NCBI GenBank assembly: GCA_026018925.1
Contig: JAKSZU010000016.1
Coordinates: forward strand, 60,083,575-60,147,574
DNA length: 64,000 nt
From: Tupaia tana
Taxonomy: Eukaryota > Chordata > Mammalia > Scandentia > Tupaiidae
Reading direction: 5' to 3'
The notes under the pieces were generated by a model that ran no database searches, had not been told where the DNA came from, and saw nothing but the letters and a program-made list of their open reading frames with translations. Position numbers and translations under genes: made by a program. Position 1 is the first letter of the stretch. The number at the start of each line of letters is the position of its first letter. Of this stretch, positions 13,791 through 24,857 are shown in pieces.

Positions 13791-14389
13791 AAGAAAAGGG
13801 AAAAATAAACAAAAAACAATATAACAGAGAACTGGAGTAGTAATGTAACCCAAAACTGAGTACCAGGCCCTGACAGGGGGAGAGAAGAAGGTTGGATCTT
13901 GATAGTGTCTAGAAAGGGGGAACATCTGGTTTCAGACACTTCCTGCTTACAGACAACAAAAGGAAGTGTGACTTAATCCAAGGGGCCCACCAATGGGACT
14001 GCAAGAGCCATGGTTGGAGATCTTTTTCCAGAAGCTTGGATAATGGAAGTTATTTGGAGGGAAGAGAACAGGAAATAAGACATGGGGTCCAGAAACAAAC
14101 TAGAATTTGAGAAGAGGTCAGGATAATTCCCAGTGAGAACAGAGAAAGAAGTGGGTCTTGGAAAGATTTAGCAAGTAAAAAAGAGAGATCAAATTCAGAT
14201 TTACAGATGTGAAATCAGCCAGCTGATGTGAACAACACAACTAATCAGGTAGCATTAATAGATGTGTGTTGAAGATTAACTCTCAGACACAAAATACAGC
14301 TTTTGAAGCCCTGAAGAGCTTTTCACAAAAAAAAAGATTCCAATGTTATGGAACAGAGGGCAGAAGTAACACATGACTTATCTCTGATC
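13791..14389. other. Unassigned intergenic sequence
   Basis: No gene or named repeat. 14210-14235 repeats gctgatgtgaacaacacaa, which is also found after the EEF1G retrocopy at 12720. Confidence 0.4.
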
Positions 14390-15060
14390 ATGATGCATTA
14401 AAATAAAAATAGAAACTACTGAAAATAGAACTAAAAATACCAAATGCTTAAAATTTGAATATATTAAGGACATAGAAACCAGATTTACTTCTGAGTGAAG
14501 CAAGCCAGACTATGAAAGAGAAACATCATATATCCCCACTTAATATGTACTGAATGCCCAAACTCTACAGAGGAAACTGAAAGATTGAATGTAGAACCAG
14601 GGGCCGGCAGGTGGCGTGGTGGCTAGGGGCACTGGACTCCTACGTGGCTGACCATGGTTTGAGTGCCAGTCCTGACAGCTCGCTTTCTCACTTTCCCTCT
14701 CTCTCTTTCTCTCTCTCTGTCCCTCTCTGGCCAAATTAAAACAAACAAACAAATAAATAAAGTTAATTATTTTTTTAAAGAAGAAGAAGTATGGAGAACG
14801 ATTGTGGATATTGGAGACAGTGTGGTAAGAAGGTAGGAGGTGGGAGAAGGTGAAAGGAAAGGAATCAAGGAGAAAAATAGAGGCAAGATATTTAAGGGAC
14901 ACGGAAATGGAGGATTGCCTGTTGATGATAACGTGTATGCTAATATCTTTAGCTGGACGGGTGTGTGGTGTATTTATGCTAGGAAAATTTATTTTACAAG
15001 TTGTGGTGATGTACAATGATTGAATGTGTAAAATTAATTTTTTAAAAACATATTAAAAAA
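14390..15060 (+). mobile_element. L1 3' end with a SINE-B inside
   Basis: The 3' UTR text gagtgaagcaagccagac, tatgaaagagaaacatcata and cacggaaatggaggattgcc matches the L1 at 22130. A SINE-B at 14600-14785 interrupts it. Confidence 0.75.
14600..14785 (+). mobile_element. SINE-B in the L1 3' UTR
   Basis: ggggccggcaggtggcgtgg head and ggccaaattaaaacaaacaa tail. Confidence 0.85.
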
Positions 15061-15101
15061 GAAATACTAAAACAGAAAAAAAAAATATGTATATATATAT
15101 A

Positions 15102-15345
15102 AGTCAGCCTCTGTGACAAAGCAGTAAAGCAATGCCCCTCGAGGCTGGAGACCACATGGCCGACTGAACATTCAAATCCCTGGTCGGCCTGAACCCATAC
15201 AGGTGTGTGCCCAGGCACTCAGGATCCTGAGGCGCTGGAGGGCTGATGAAGGGGAGTCGCCGTGTGAAGAGATGCTGTTGAGGGTGCTTCTCTCTCCTCT
15301 CTCACACATACGGGTATATACACACCAAAAAAGGACACAGAGCAT
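15102..15345 (+). mobile_element. SINE-D/C-type old SINE
   Basis: agcctctgtgacaaagcagt head, cattcaaatccctggtcggc B-box region, then a lineage-specific body (ggatcctgaggcgctggagg). Confidence 0.55.
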
Positions 15346-15461
15346 GTGGTTAATATATAGTATAACACACTATATTTTTAAGTAATGATAATAAAACACT
15401 AATAACAACAGATGTTGATTGAGAATTTATTCTGTGCCAGGCCCACTTTATTTGTTTAATT

Positions 15462-15742
15462 GTTCTTTTTTTTTTTTTTTTTTTTTTTTTGAGAGGTTTT
15501 GGCTATAGGGAGCATGTGCTTGTCAGAAACACAGAGAGAGACAGAGAGACAGAAAGTGAGAAATCATCTCCCCAGGGGGGATGGCCATGCCGCAGTCCCT
15601 TCTCCTCCATTCCCCTCTCGAGATCTTGGGCACGCACACACATGCACCCAGCGTGAGTTTAAGCCACCAGGTCCAGGACATGAGCCACAGTCAACCACGT
15701 CGGAGTCCAGTGACATAGTCATTATGCCAACTGCTGGTCCCA
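15462..15742 (-). mobile_element. SINE-A in the MIR
   Basis: T25 tail first, head end gctggtccc at 15733. TSD approximately aaytgytctt. Confidence 0.88.
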
Positions 15743-15754
15743 ACTGCTCTTATT

Positions 15755-15993
15755 ATGTATTTATTTATTTATTTATTTTTCAGTTTTGCTCTAGGGAAGT
15801 GGCAGAGAGCGAGAGAGAGGGAAAGTGAAAAATCACTCCTCAGGGAGCATGGCCACGCTACAATCCTCTCTCTTCCAGTCTCCCTGGGATTTTGGGTGTG
15901 TGATTTTCAAGTCTCTGGTCCAGGACTCGAACTACACAGTCAGCTGGATCCCTTCAGCGCCTCAACCTCCACATCACCTGCTGGTCCACCAGG
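15755..15993 (-). mobile_element. SINE-C in the MIR
   Basis: (TTTA)n tail, then ctacaatcctctctcttcca and head end cacctgctggtccacc. Confidence 0.75.
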
Positions 15994-16409
15994 CATTTAA
16001 TCTTTATAGAAATCTTATGAAAAGGTATTATTATGCCCATTTTGCAGATAAAGAAACTGAGGCACACAGAAGTTATGTGACTATGTTGAGATGCTTTGGG
16101 CTACAAATAATAGAGATCCCAACGTAAACAATGACCATCTGTGAATCATGTCACATGTTACCCATATCCAGAGCTGGGTAACTCAGAAGCCCAGCAGCAT
16201 TACGAAGGACCCAGTGATTTCATCTCATGTCATGTGAGTTTCACAACGAGGCTGAACTGAACTGTTATCAAGTTCCTCTTCACTACTCTATGGTTTCTCC
16301 TCACTTCCCCCTTTCCACACGAAAGTGAGACTGCTTACCTAAAGTTTCTAGAATCCCCTGTATCTTAAACTATTGTTTATCTAGCCTCTTGCTGGACCCT
16401 TACAATTGA

Positions 16410-16560
16410 ACTCATGCACCTGTCACTCATTTATTCACTAACACAATATATATAAAGCAAATACGATGTGCCAGGCACTAGGGACCTACACATAAACAAA
16501 ACACACAAGGACCCCACCACCAGGACCTTACATTCTACTTGGGGGGTGTACAGATACTGT
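16410..16560 (+). mobile_element. Old MIR/L2-class fragment
   Basis: cactcatttattcactaaca then atgtgccaggcactagggac is a common ancient mammalian repeat signature. Subfamily not resolved. Confidence 0.4.
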
Positions 16561-16727
16561 CAGGCCCCTGCGCTCAGTCACTCAGTCCCTCAGATCCTAA
16601 CACCCCTCGGACCGTACTGGCCAACTCCGAGGCTGCTCTGTCCTAAGCTCATCAAGCCAGCTGTGCGGAGGAACTAACACCCACTCCACCCCACCACCAA
16701 CGCGGCTCTCAGACAATCACTTTCAGA

Positions 16728-16851
16728 AGTTGGTATGCCCCAAATCCTGACAGGATAGAGAAATGGAGAAAAAATTTCAACATGACCACACCCTTGAGGG
16801 TTGCTTTCTCCCTCTTCCTTTCTGTCTCTGGTGAGCTGCATGCACCCTACG

Positions 16852-16883
<32 letters not shown>
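16728..16883 (+). mobile_element. SINE-C, 5'-truncated, long A tail
   Basis: ggtatgccccaaatcctgac ... caccctacggcaaaa, then about 30 A. Confidence 0.75.
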
Positions 16884-16885
<2 letters not shown>

Positions 16886-16979
16886 AAGTCATCATAAAAA
16901 TGTTTAAGTAAAAGAAAAAAGGGGGGGGCAACAGAGGTTGGAGATTGCGCAAAATCCTCACATTTCATAGCAAATACAC

Positions 16980-17510
16980 TCGATCTTGACTAGAGTGTAA
17001 CAAAATGGGAACAGGATACTATGATACAGACACTTCCATGACAGCTCACTGTACACACCTGTGTTCGAAGTCCCCCCCACCCCCCCAATGCTTCCAGCTC
17101 TATTATTTCCCAGCGTGTTGGACCTGCCGAGGAAGGAGCGTGAAGATCTTCTCTTTAATCCAGTCTTTATTATACGGCTGGTATGTCTGGGTATCAGCTC
17201 GGTAACAAGGCAGCTGAGCTGTGCCAGAGCTTTGATAAAATCAAACAACGGACTGATATCATAGTGATGGAGCGGGCTGTTGGGATTCATTCTCTTCAGA
17301 TGTTCTTCAGACATTCTACACACACCTTTCATGCATTCATCCCCAGAGATTCACAGTCAGCCTAAGTTCTGCCTCGGGCCTCCTGGTGGGTTGTACCAGG
17401 AAATTGGTGTGAGAGATTGCGCCAAACTCTTTAATGCAGCCGCTGCCAACACTGCTGCCGCGCACAAGCTTCCAGTTTTTTTTGTTTTTGTTTTGCCAAA
17501 TAAAAAAGAG
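16980..17510 (+). other. Unassigned gene-like or retrocopy-like sequence
   Basis: A CpG-containing stretch of moderate GC that no SINE, LINE or LTR pattern explains. Several short frames (for example 17183-17365, with [20 protein letters not shown]) look protein-like but are broken. It ends with AATAAA-like sequence near 17500. It could be a decayed processed pseudogene. I do not recognise the parent and propose no function. Confidence 0.25.
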
Positions 17511-17612
17511 GGGCTGGGAAATGGCATGGTGGTTAGGTGCTGGGCTCCCCCACATGGCTGACTGTAGTTCAAGTCCCAGACCAGTGGCTTGCTTTCCTTT
17601 CTCAATTACAGC
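17511..17612 (+). mobile_element. SINE-B head fragment
   Basis: ggggctgggaaatggcatgg ... agtggcttgctttcc. It has no tail. Confidence 0.65.
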
Positions 17613-17639
17613 ATTGTAATAAGAGTGTTAGAGCTAAAG

Positions 17640-17880
17640 TTCAGGTAGTATGAAGGTTAAAGTGGCAGGACCCCACATGGCTGACTTGTGGTTCAAGTCC
17701 CAGACCCAGAGGCTTGAAAATCACGCCAGTCACATGTGCATGCGTGCCCAAAAGTTTCAAGAGGAGAATGGATTGTGTCATGGTCATCCCCCTATGGGGT
17801 GATTTCTCACTTTCTCTCTCTATCTCTCTCTGTCTCTCTCCAGTTGGTGCATGTACCCTATAGCAAACTAAAATAAAAAA
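17640..17880 (+). mobile_element. SINE-A/C intermediate
   Basis: ttcaggtagtatgaaggtta head, gtcatccccctatggggtga body, accctatagcaaactaaa end. Confidence 0.75.
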
Positions 17881-17944
17881 CAACAACAACTAAACTTTAA
17901 AGAAAAAAAAAAGAGTTAAGGTTCAAGTTGCAAGTTGCAGTTAG

Positions 17945-18592
<648 letters not shown>

Positions 18593-18767
18593 TAGAAATA
18601 TTTTAGGAGCAAAGAATGTTCCTACCGTGTGGAACAGCGGGTGTTCATGAGAAGAGCTCATGCTCAGGACTCAGAAATCCTGTTCCACTGGCGGGAACTC
18701 GAAGTACAGAGATAAGTGTGTGTCATCATTAAGGCATTTTAAGGGCACAAAAATGAATGACGCAAAT

Positions 18768-18935
18768 GAGACTTAGGCCGGAGCGTTCCCCACAGGAAGG
18801 GAGAAATGGGGGAGAGGATTATGGCACGACAATGCCCCATGGAGGGTGCTTTCCCACTTTCCCTCTTTCTGTGTGTCTCTCTGTCGTTCTCTAGCAAGTG
18901 CGCATACCCTCTGACAAAAACTAAAACAAAAACAA
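18768..18935 (+). mobile_element. SINE-C, 5'-truncated
   Basis: gattatggcacgacaatgcc then ataccctctgacaaaaacta. Confidence 0.65.
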
Positions 18936-19089
18936 AAACAAGGAAAAAAAAGCTCCATAACAAAAATAAAATTAACAGACAACCTTGCAGTTTAGGAAAA
19001 AATGCTTGCAACATCTGTATGTAACAGACACCGGATAAGTATACAGAATATATAAAGAATCACTATAACTCATTAGCAAATATGAGCAA

Positions 19090-19290
19090 GACTCAGTCAC
19101 AGTGGCACAGGAGGTAAGGCACCTCTTTATGATAGTGGAGCCCCGGGTTCAGATCCCAGGTCAACCTGAACATGCCAAGTTAATGCTGTGACCCTGGCTG
19201 GCCGTGAGGCTACAACAGGGTTGTAGCATGGCAACTCCCTGTCAAGGTTGTGTCTTTCTTTTTCTCTTCCTCTCCCCCCTTTCAAGAAGT
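19090..19290 (+). mobile_element. SINE-D
   Basis: cagtcacagtggcacaggag head, B-box ggttcagatcc, then ctgtgaccctggctggccgt. Confidence 0.6.
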
Positions 19291-19296
19291 AAATAA

Positions 19297-19555
19297 GGCC
19301 AGTTCCATGGCTAATCGGTTAAGGCAGCCTAATCCCACATGGCATGGTTGGAGTCCTGGACCAGGTGAGTTGAGAAATATGCCTGGCACGTGTGCCCACA
19401 TGCCCAAAGTCCTGAAAAGAGGGAGAGATGAAGGAGAAGGGACGGTAGGTAGCCATTCTCCATGGAGAGTGCTTTCTCTTCCCTCTCTGTCCATCTCTCT
19501 CTGGTGAGAGCACATGACTTCTAGCAAATTAATTAATTAATTAAACTTAAAAAAA
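19297..19555 (+). mobile_element. SINE-C
   Basis: ggccagttccatggctaatc head, cctggcacgtgtgcccacat, tail with (AATT)n. Confidence 0.75.
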
Positions 19556-19596
19556 TAAATAGGAGCAAGTAATATGAAAGGCAATTTTTGTATTAT

Positions 19597-19825
19597 GCCA
19601 GCAGGAGCAGTGCATGCTCATGCATGAGAGAAAAAGAGAAAGAGAAAGCAACCCCCCATAGGGTCCAGTCGTGCCAAAATCTTTCCTCCAGTTCTCTATC
19701 CCATCCAGACCCTGAGCACACATATGTATGCCTGTAGTGTAAATTGCCAGGGCTAGGGCTCAAACCTTGGTCAGTCATGTGGGATCTGGCTTCCTCTGTA
19801 TCATGCTTAAACCACTGGGTTATAG
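19597..19825 (-). mobile_element. SINE-C
   Basis: ttatgccagcaggagcagtg start, head end taaaccactgggttatagtg. Confidence 0.7.
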
Positions 19826-19904
19826 TGGTTAAGTGACTTAAAGGCAATTTTTAGAAGAAGAAATATAGCCAGTCAATACATGAAATAAGAAATGTGTAAG
19901 TTAG

Positions 19905-20420
19905 GGCTGGCCCCATATTCCAGTGGTTAAGAGAGCCAGATCCTACATGGCTGACCATGGTTTGAATCCTACCACCAGAGACGAAAAATTCATCAGGCAT
20001 ATGTGAACATGCCCAGAGTTCTGATGGAATGAAGAAATGAGAAGGGATTGCAGGGACCAGCAGTTAGCATAATGGCTATGTCGCTGGACTCCCACGTAGT
20101 CAACCGCGGTTCGCGTCCTGGTCCGGTGGCTTAAACCTCACGCCGGGCACGTGTGCGTGCATGCCCAAGATCCCAAGATCCCGAGAGGAGAACGGAGGAG
20201 AAGGGATTGCGGCGTGCCATCCCCCCTGGGGGGTGATTTCTCACTTTCTGTCTCTCTGTCTCTCTCTGTCTGTCTGGCGAGCACACAGGCCCTATAGCGA
20301 AAATCTCTCAAAAAAAAAGAAGGGATTGCAGCATGACCCTACCCCCATTGCAGGGTGCTTTCTCCCTCTCTCTTTCTCTCTTCTCTAATGAATATATACA
20401 CCCTCTGGCAATTAAAAAAA
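19905..20420 (+). mobile_element. SINE-C split by a SINE-A
   Basis: The head and mid part end at gagaagggattgcag (20052), and this is repeated at 20318 as the TSD of the SINE-A at 20053-20312. The body continues to 20420. Confidence 0.88.
20053..20312 (+). mobile_element. SINE-A, nested
   Basis: Near consensus, with a 10-bp local duplication (agatcccaag) at 20168-20182. Confidence 0.9.
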
Positions 20421-20474
20421 AAGCTGTAAGTCTTTAAAAATTGTTTTAATTGACTCTGGGTCCAGAATGTGTGG

Positions 20475-20700
20475 TGCAGCATTAGGCACGGTGCAGAGGG
20501 AGCCAGGTCTGATATAGCCAACCAGGGTTGAAGTCCCAGCCCCACTGGCTCTATGGGATATATGTACACATGCCCAGGATTCCGATGGGGTAGAAAATTG
20601 AAGTGAAAAGGATTGCAGCATGACCCAGCCCTGACTGGGGGATTCTCCCTCTCTCTCTCTTTCTTACACATGACCTATAGCATTAAAGAGAGAGAGATGA
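20475..20700 (+). mobile_element. SINE-C
   Basis: gtgcagcattaggcacggtg head, gattgcagcatgacccagcc, (GA)n at the end. Confidence 0.65.
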
Positions 20701-20764
20701 CTTATTTATTTCCCATAATGTTGGCGATAAAAAAAAAATAGTATTTGAAACTGATAACTTTTTC

Positions 20765-20998
20765 TCAGAGGTGGAGCAGAGGCCATGTGCACTCCCCAAA
20801 GGGAGAGAGAAAGCACACCCAGTGAGGCAGGGTCACACCACAATCCCTTCTCCATTTCTCCATCCTGTTGGGATTCAGGGCACACACACATGCAGCTGTT
20901 GTGTTTTTCAAACTGCCAGGGCTAGGATGCTGGGATTCAAACTGCAGTTAGCTATGTGGGATCCAGCTCCCTTATCCACTAGAACATGGGACTAACCA
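20765..20998 (-). mobile_element. SINE-C
   Basis: ggtggagcagaggccatgtg start and head end cactagaacatgggactaac. Confidence 0.65.
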
Positions 20999-21177
20999 GG
21001 GAAAATATATTCTTATATGATGCTGTTTGGAGTGCAAATTGATAAAGAGAATTTTTGTTTAAAGCTCCAAATCTAAGGACAAAATGTAATGTATACAAAC
21101 TCCTAGTTCTACAGAAATCTTCAGACACACCATTCAGGATTTCCTGGTGAGAGAGCAAGTTGGATCCTGCAAAGTTA

Positions 21178-21465
21178 TTTTTTGTTTTTGTTTTGTTTTG
21201 TTTGCTATAGGACGCATGCACTCACCAGAAAGAGACAGAGAGAAAGGGAAAGAGTGAAAGCAACCCCCAGGAGAATGGCATGCCACAATCTCTTCTCCTC
21301 CATTCTTTTCTTGGGATTTTTGGCGCGAGCACACACACACACACACACACATATACACCCAGCATGTTTTCCAAGTCTCCAGGTCTGGGACTCAAACAGC
21401 AGTTAGCTATGAACTATGTGGGCTCAAACCACCTTAACCACCAACCCACTAGCTGGGCCTGGGTC
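21178..21465 (-). mobile_element. SINE-A/C intermediate with a (CA)n
   Basis: tttgctataggacgcatgca start. (CA)n at 21331-21350. Head end accaacccactagctgggcc. Confidence 0.75.
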
Positions 21466-22129
21466 CTGCAAATTTCTACCACATCACCCACCTTGAGGAA
21501 CAGAGTTGTGGTCTTTTCCTTCCTGGCCCCATAGATGGCACCTTGCACTCAAAACAAGTGAGGGGGCTTCTCCAAAAGATTCCCTTGGAGAGGCTAGGAA
21601 TGCCTCTCCTGGAGAGCAAGAACTGGAAGGCCCAGATAAAAGCTGGTGAGAAGTTCTTAGGAGAACCTGATGCATGTCTCCAAGGGTTTGAAGACTTAAC
21701 ATGGGGAGTAGAGCTGGCTTCCAACCTGGAGGAAGGACAGAGAGGACCCAGAGCAGCCCAAGATGACCAGACAAGGAGAGAAATATGAGCAGGCAATACG
21801 GGGCTGCAAGAAGTGTAACCTTGGGGGGGAGGGAGGAACAAGGGCAGGGGCTGAGGGGCTGTCACAAGAGGTCAACCAGAGAGGGTCTGCCTACATCACT
21901 GAAGAATCCAACATCTCTCATGACAGCACATGGCAGGAGGGTCCCAGACTGTAGCCACACCAATCACATGCCATCCTGCCCTTTTTCTCCTATTTATCGT
22001 AACCTCAAAGGAACCAGGAGAGCAGAAGCAGGGAGGATTCTGAGAATGGAGGTGATTGAGAAGACCCTGGAAGACCAGATCTCCCTCTCTTCTTCACTAC
22101 AGGTCACTTTAAATTGGAAGCAATAATTA
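21466..22129. other. Unassigned intergenic sequence
   Basis: Moderate GC, short open frames only, nothing recognised. Confidence 0.4.
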
Positions 22130-23300
22130 GCGTGAATTGACAACCCTTGGAATGGGAAAATATATTTGTAAACTATGCCTCAGTTAAAGGACTGATAACT
22201 AGCATACACAGGGAACTCAAGCAGCTTACCTGAAAAAAATGGCCAAGTCCATTAAAAGATGGGAAAATGAGCTGAACAAACAGCTCTCTAAGAAAGACAT
22301 ACAAATAGTCAAACAGCATATGAAAAAATGCTCAACATCCCTTATCATAAGGGAGATGCAAATCAAAACCACAATGAGATGCCACTTAACCCCAGTCAGA
22401 ATAGTGAAGATTAAAAAAAAAAGAAATGATAAGTGCTGTAGTAAAAGGGAACTCGCCTACACTGTTGGTGGGGATGTAAATTAGTGCAGCCACTGTGGAG
22501 AACAATATGAAAGTTCCTCAAAGACCTACAAATAGAACTCCATTCCGGTATCTACCCAAAGGACAGGAAAATGCTCAGTCAGAAAAGTGCTTGCACATCG
22601 ATGTTTATTGCGGCATTATTCACAATTGCCGAGACATGAAACCAACTCAAATGCCCACGAACAGAGGAATGGATTGAAAAATTGTGGCACATATACTCTG
22701 TGGATTACTATTCAACCATAAAAAACAAGACCCTGGCATCTGATAGAAAGTGAACAAATATGGAAGATTCACAACTGAGTGAAGCAAGCCAGGCTATGAA
22801 AGAGAGACATTGTAAGTCTCCACTTAGTATATACTGAATATTTGCACTCTGTAGTGAAAACTGAAAGATTAGAGGATATAGAAGCAGGGAAAATGGTTGC
22901 AGCAACTGGAGACAGTGTGGGGAAAGGGTGGAAGGTGGGGCAGGTGGGAGGAAAAACAGAAAGACAAGACATTTAAGAGACACAGAAATGGAGGATTATC
23001 TGTTGATGATAATGAATATGTCTATAACTGAACTGGTATGCAGTGTATTCAAATTGGGAAAATTCATTTTTTTAAGAATTATTTTATTTAAATTTATTTA
23101 TTTATTCATTTTAATTTGACCAGAGTGAGAGAAAGGGAGAGAGAAGGAAAGTGAGACAGCAAGCTGCCAAGTCCAGGATTCAAACCATGGTCAGCCATGT
23201 GGGAGTCCAGCACCCTTAACCACCATGCCACCTGCCGGCCCCAGGGAAAATTCATTTTATAAATTGTGGTGATGTACAGTGGTTTATTTTATACAGTTGT
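22130..23300 (+). mobile_element. L1 3' end (end of ORF2 and 3' UTR), with a SINE-B inside
   Basis: gatgcaaatcaaaaccacaa, tgttggtggggatgtaaatt, tatctacccaaaggacagg and gtggcacatatactctgtgg are the conserved order of the L1 ORF2 end. A lineage-specific 3' UTR follows (tgatgataatgaatatgtc ... gtggtgatgtacagtgg) with an A-rich end. A minus-strand SINE-B lies at 23070-23245. Confidence 0.85.
23070..23245 (-). mobile_element. SINE-B in the L1 3' end
   Basis: Tail aagaattattttatttaaat, head end cacctgccggcccc. Confidence 0.88.
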
Positions 23301-23473
23301 ATAGAATAAATTTAAAATAATATAAAAAATAAATTGGATATATGTCAAAATTTTGAATTACGTTGGATTTTTTCCATATCTGAAAATGAGACTGTTTTTA
23401 TAACCAAAAATTACCAGAAAAGCTATATAGTCCTCCAGAAAGTGGCTGAAATCTGCAATAAAAGAAATATCGT

Positions 23474-23712
23474 GGGACCAGCAGATGGCCTAATGGTTAC
23501 ATCACTGGACTCTCACATAGTCGACCGTTGTTCAAGTAGCTCACAACTCATGCCATGTGCATGTGTGTCCATGCCCAAAATCCTGAGAGGAGAATGGAGG
23601 AGAAGGGATTGTGGTGTGTCCACCTACCAGGGGGGTGATTTCTCACTTTCTGTCTTTGTCTCTCCAGTGAACACACAACACCCCATAGCAAAAATCTCTC
23701 TCTAAAAAAGAA
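23474..23712 (+). mobile_element. SINE-A, diverged, with an internal deletion in the head-body join
   Basis: gggaccagcagatggcctaa ... gaccgttgttcaagtagctc. The ggacccggtgg part is missing. Confidence 0.8.
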
Positions 23713-23714
23713 TT

Positions 23715-23885
23715 AATGGGCCAGTAGATGGCATGGCAGTTAAAAGCTCTGGGCTCCACATGGCCGACCACAATTCGAATCCCAGACTTGATGGTTTGCT
23801 TTCTCAGTTTCTCTCTCTCTCTGGTCAAGTTTTTAAATTATAATAAATAAATAAATAAATAAATAAATAAATACTTTTTAAAAAA
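23715..23885 (+). mobile_element. SINE-B
   Basis: gggccagtagatggcatggc head, (AATA)n tail at 23841-23870. Confidence 0.85.
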
Positions 23886-23959
23886 GAAAAAAGAAATACA
23901 GTTTTCTGATATAATCTTTCATGTCCAAACACTCTCAAGAACTGATAACAATATTTCAA

Positions 23960-24142
23960 TTTTTTAAAGAATTCTTTTATTCAATTTTATCCTTTCATTC
24001 ATTTATTTTAATTTGACCAGAGAGAGACACACAGAGAGAAAGAGGAAAGTGAGAAAACAAGCCACCAGGTGGAAGACCCGAACCATGGTTGGCCACGTGG
24101 GAGTGTCCAGCGCCTTAACCACCACACCACCTGCCGGTCCCT
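23960..24142 (-). mobile_element. SINE-B
   Basis: ttttaatttgaccagagaga, head end accacctgccggtccc. Confidence 0.85.
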
Positions 24143-24149
24143 CTATTTC

Positions 24150-24285
24150 AATTTTAAAGCACATATCCTAAGACACAGAACCCCACCACTTGGTATTCCT
24201 AGAGAAAGCCTTGTATATGTACCCACAGAAGCATGTACAGGGATGTTCATTGCAGCATTGTTTACAATCATAAAAATTAAAAGCA
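24150..24285 (+). mobile_element. Old L1 fragment
   Basis: gtacccacagaagcatgtac then gttcattgcagcattgttta and caatcataaaaatt is ORF2-end text. Confidence 0.5.
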
Positions 24286-24478
24286 GTTCCAGCTGTGTTG
24301 GCATACGTTGCTAAGACCCTGCGCTATGTAGTCTAGGACCACTTCGGAGACTCAGGTTCTATTTCCAGTTCAACCTAAAGGCTGGAGACTATGGAAAGCA
24401 CCTGTAATCCAGGCAGCCTGGGAGTCTGAGGCAGGACTCTGAGCAAGACCTTGTCTTAAATTAAAAAAAAAAAAATTA
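24286..24478 (+). mobile_element. SINE-D with a 7SL/Alu-like body
   Basis: tRNA-like head (agctgtgttggcatacgttg, B-box region ggttctatttcca), then cacctgtaatccaggcagcc, tgggagtctgaggcaggact, gagcaagaccttgtctt and an A tail. The body follows the 7SL-derived part of Alu (acctgtaatcccagc / gaggctgaggcagg). Confidence 0.6.
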
Positions 24479-24489
24479 GAAGCACATTA

Positions 24490-24690
24490 CAATTTTTTTA
24501 AGTTTTTTTTTTACTTTCTTCCCTGAGAGAAAGAGACAGAGAGAAACAGGCATTCCCCAGGTGCCAACAGCATTGCAGGTATGTATGCACACCAGGCATG
24601 CTCAGGAAGGTCCCAGGGCATGACTCCAGACATTGATGTTTTTCCCACATGGGTCCAGTTGTGTTACCACTGTACCACCACCTGGCCCCA
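24490..24690 (-). mobile_element. Unclassified old tRNA-SINE
   Basis: T-rich start, ctgagagaaagagacagaga, head end accactgtaccaccacctgg. Confidence 0.5.
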
Positions 24691-24704
24691 CATTCTTATC
24701 TTTT

Positions 24705-24843
24705 TTCTTTTTTTTTCCCCCCCAAGTTTTTGCCATACGGCACATGTGCTTTTTGGAGAAAGACAGAAAAAAATAGGAAGGGGAAAGTGAGAAACCACCA
24801 CCCAGGAGGAATGGCCACACTGCAATCCCTTCTCCTCCATTCT
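24705..24843 (-). mobile_element. SINE-A/C body, truncated where the MSMO1 tail begins
   Basis: gtttttgccatacggcacat ... cttctcctccattctt. No head is found on the far side of the retrocopy. Confidence 0.7.
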
Positions 24844-24857
24844 TCTTTTTTTTTTTT

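Larger units (their letters stand above)
15415..16085 (-). mobile_element. MIR split by two SINEs
   Basis: The left part (15428-15460) has tctgtgccaggcccactttat. The right part (15994-16085) has tgcccattttgcagataaag then aaactgaggcacacagaa. Together they are one MIR, interrupted by SINEs at 15462-15742 and 15743-15993. Confidence 0.7.
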
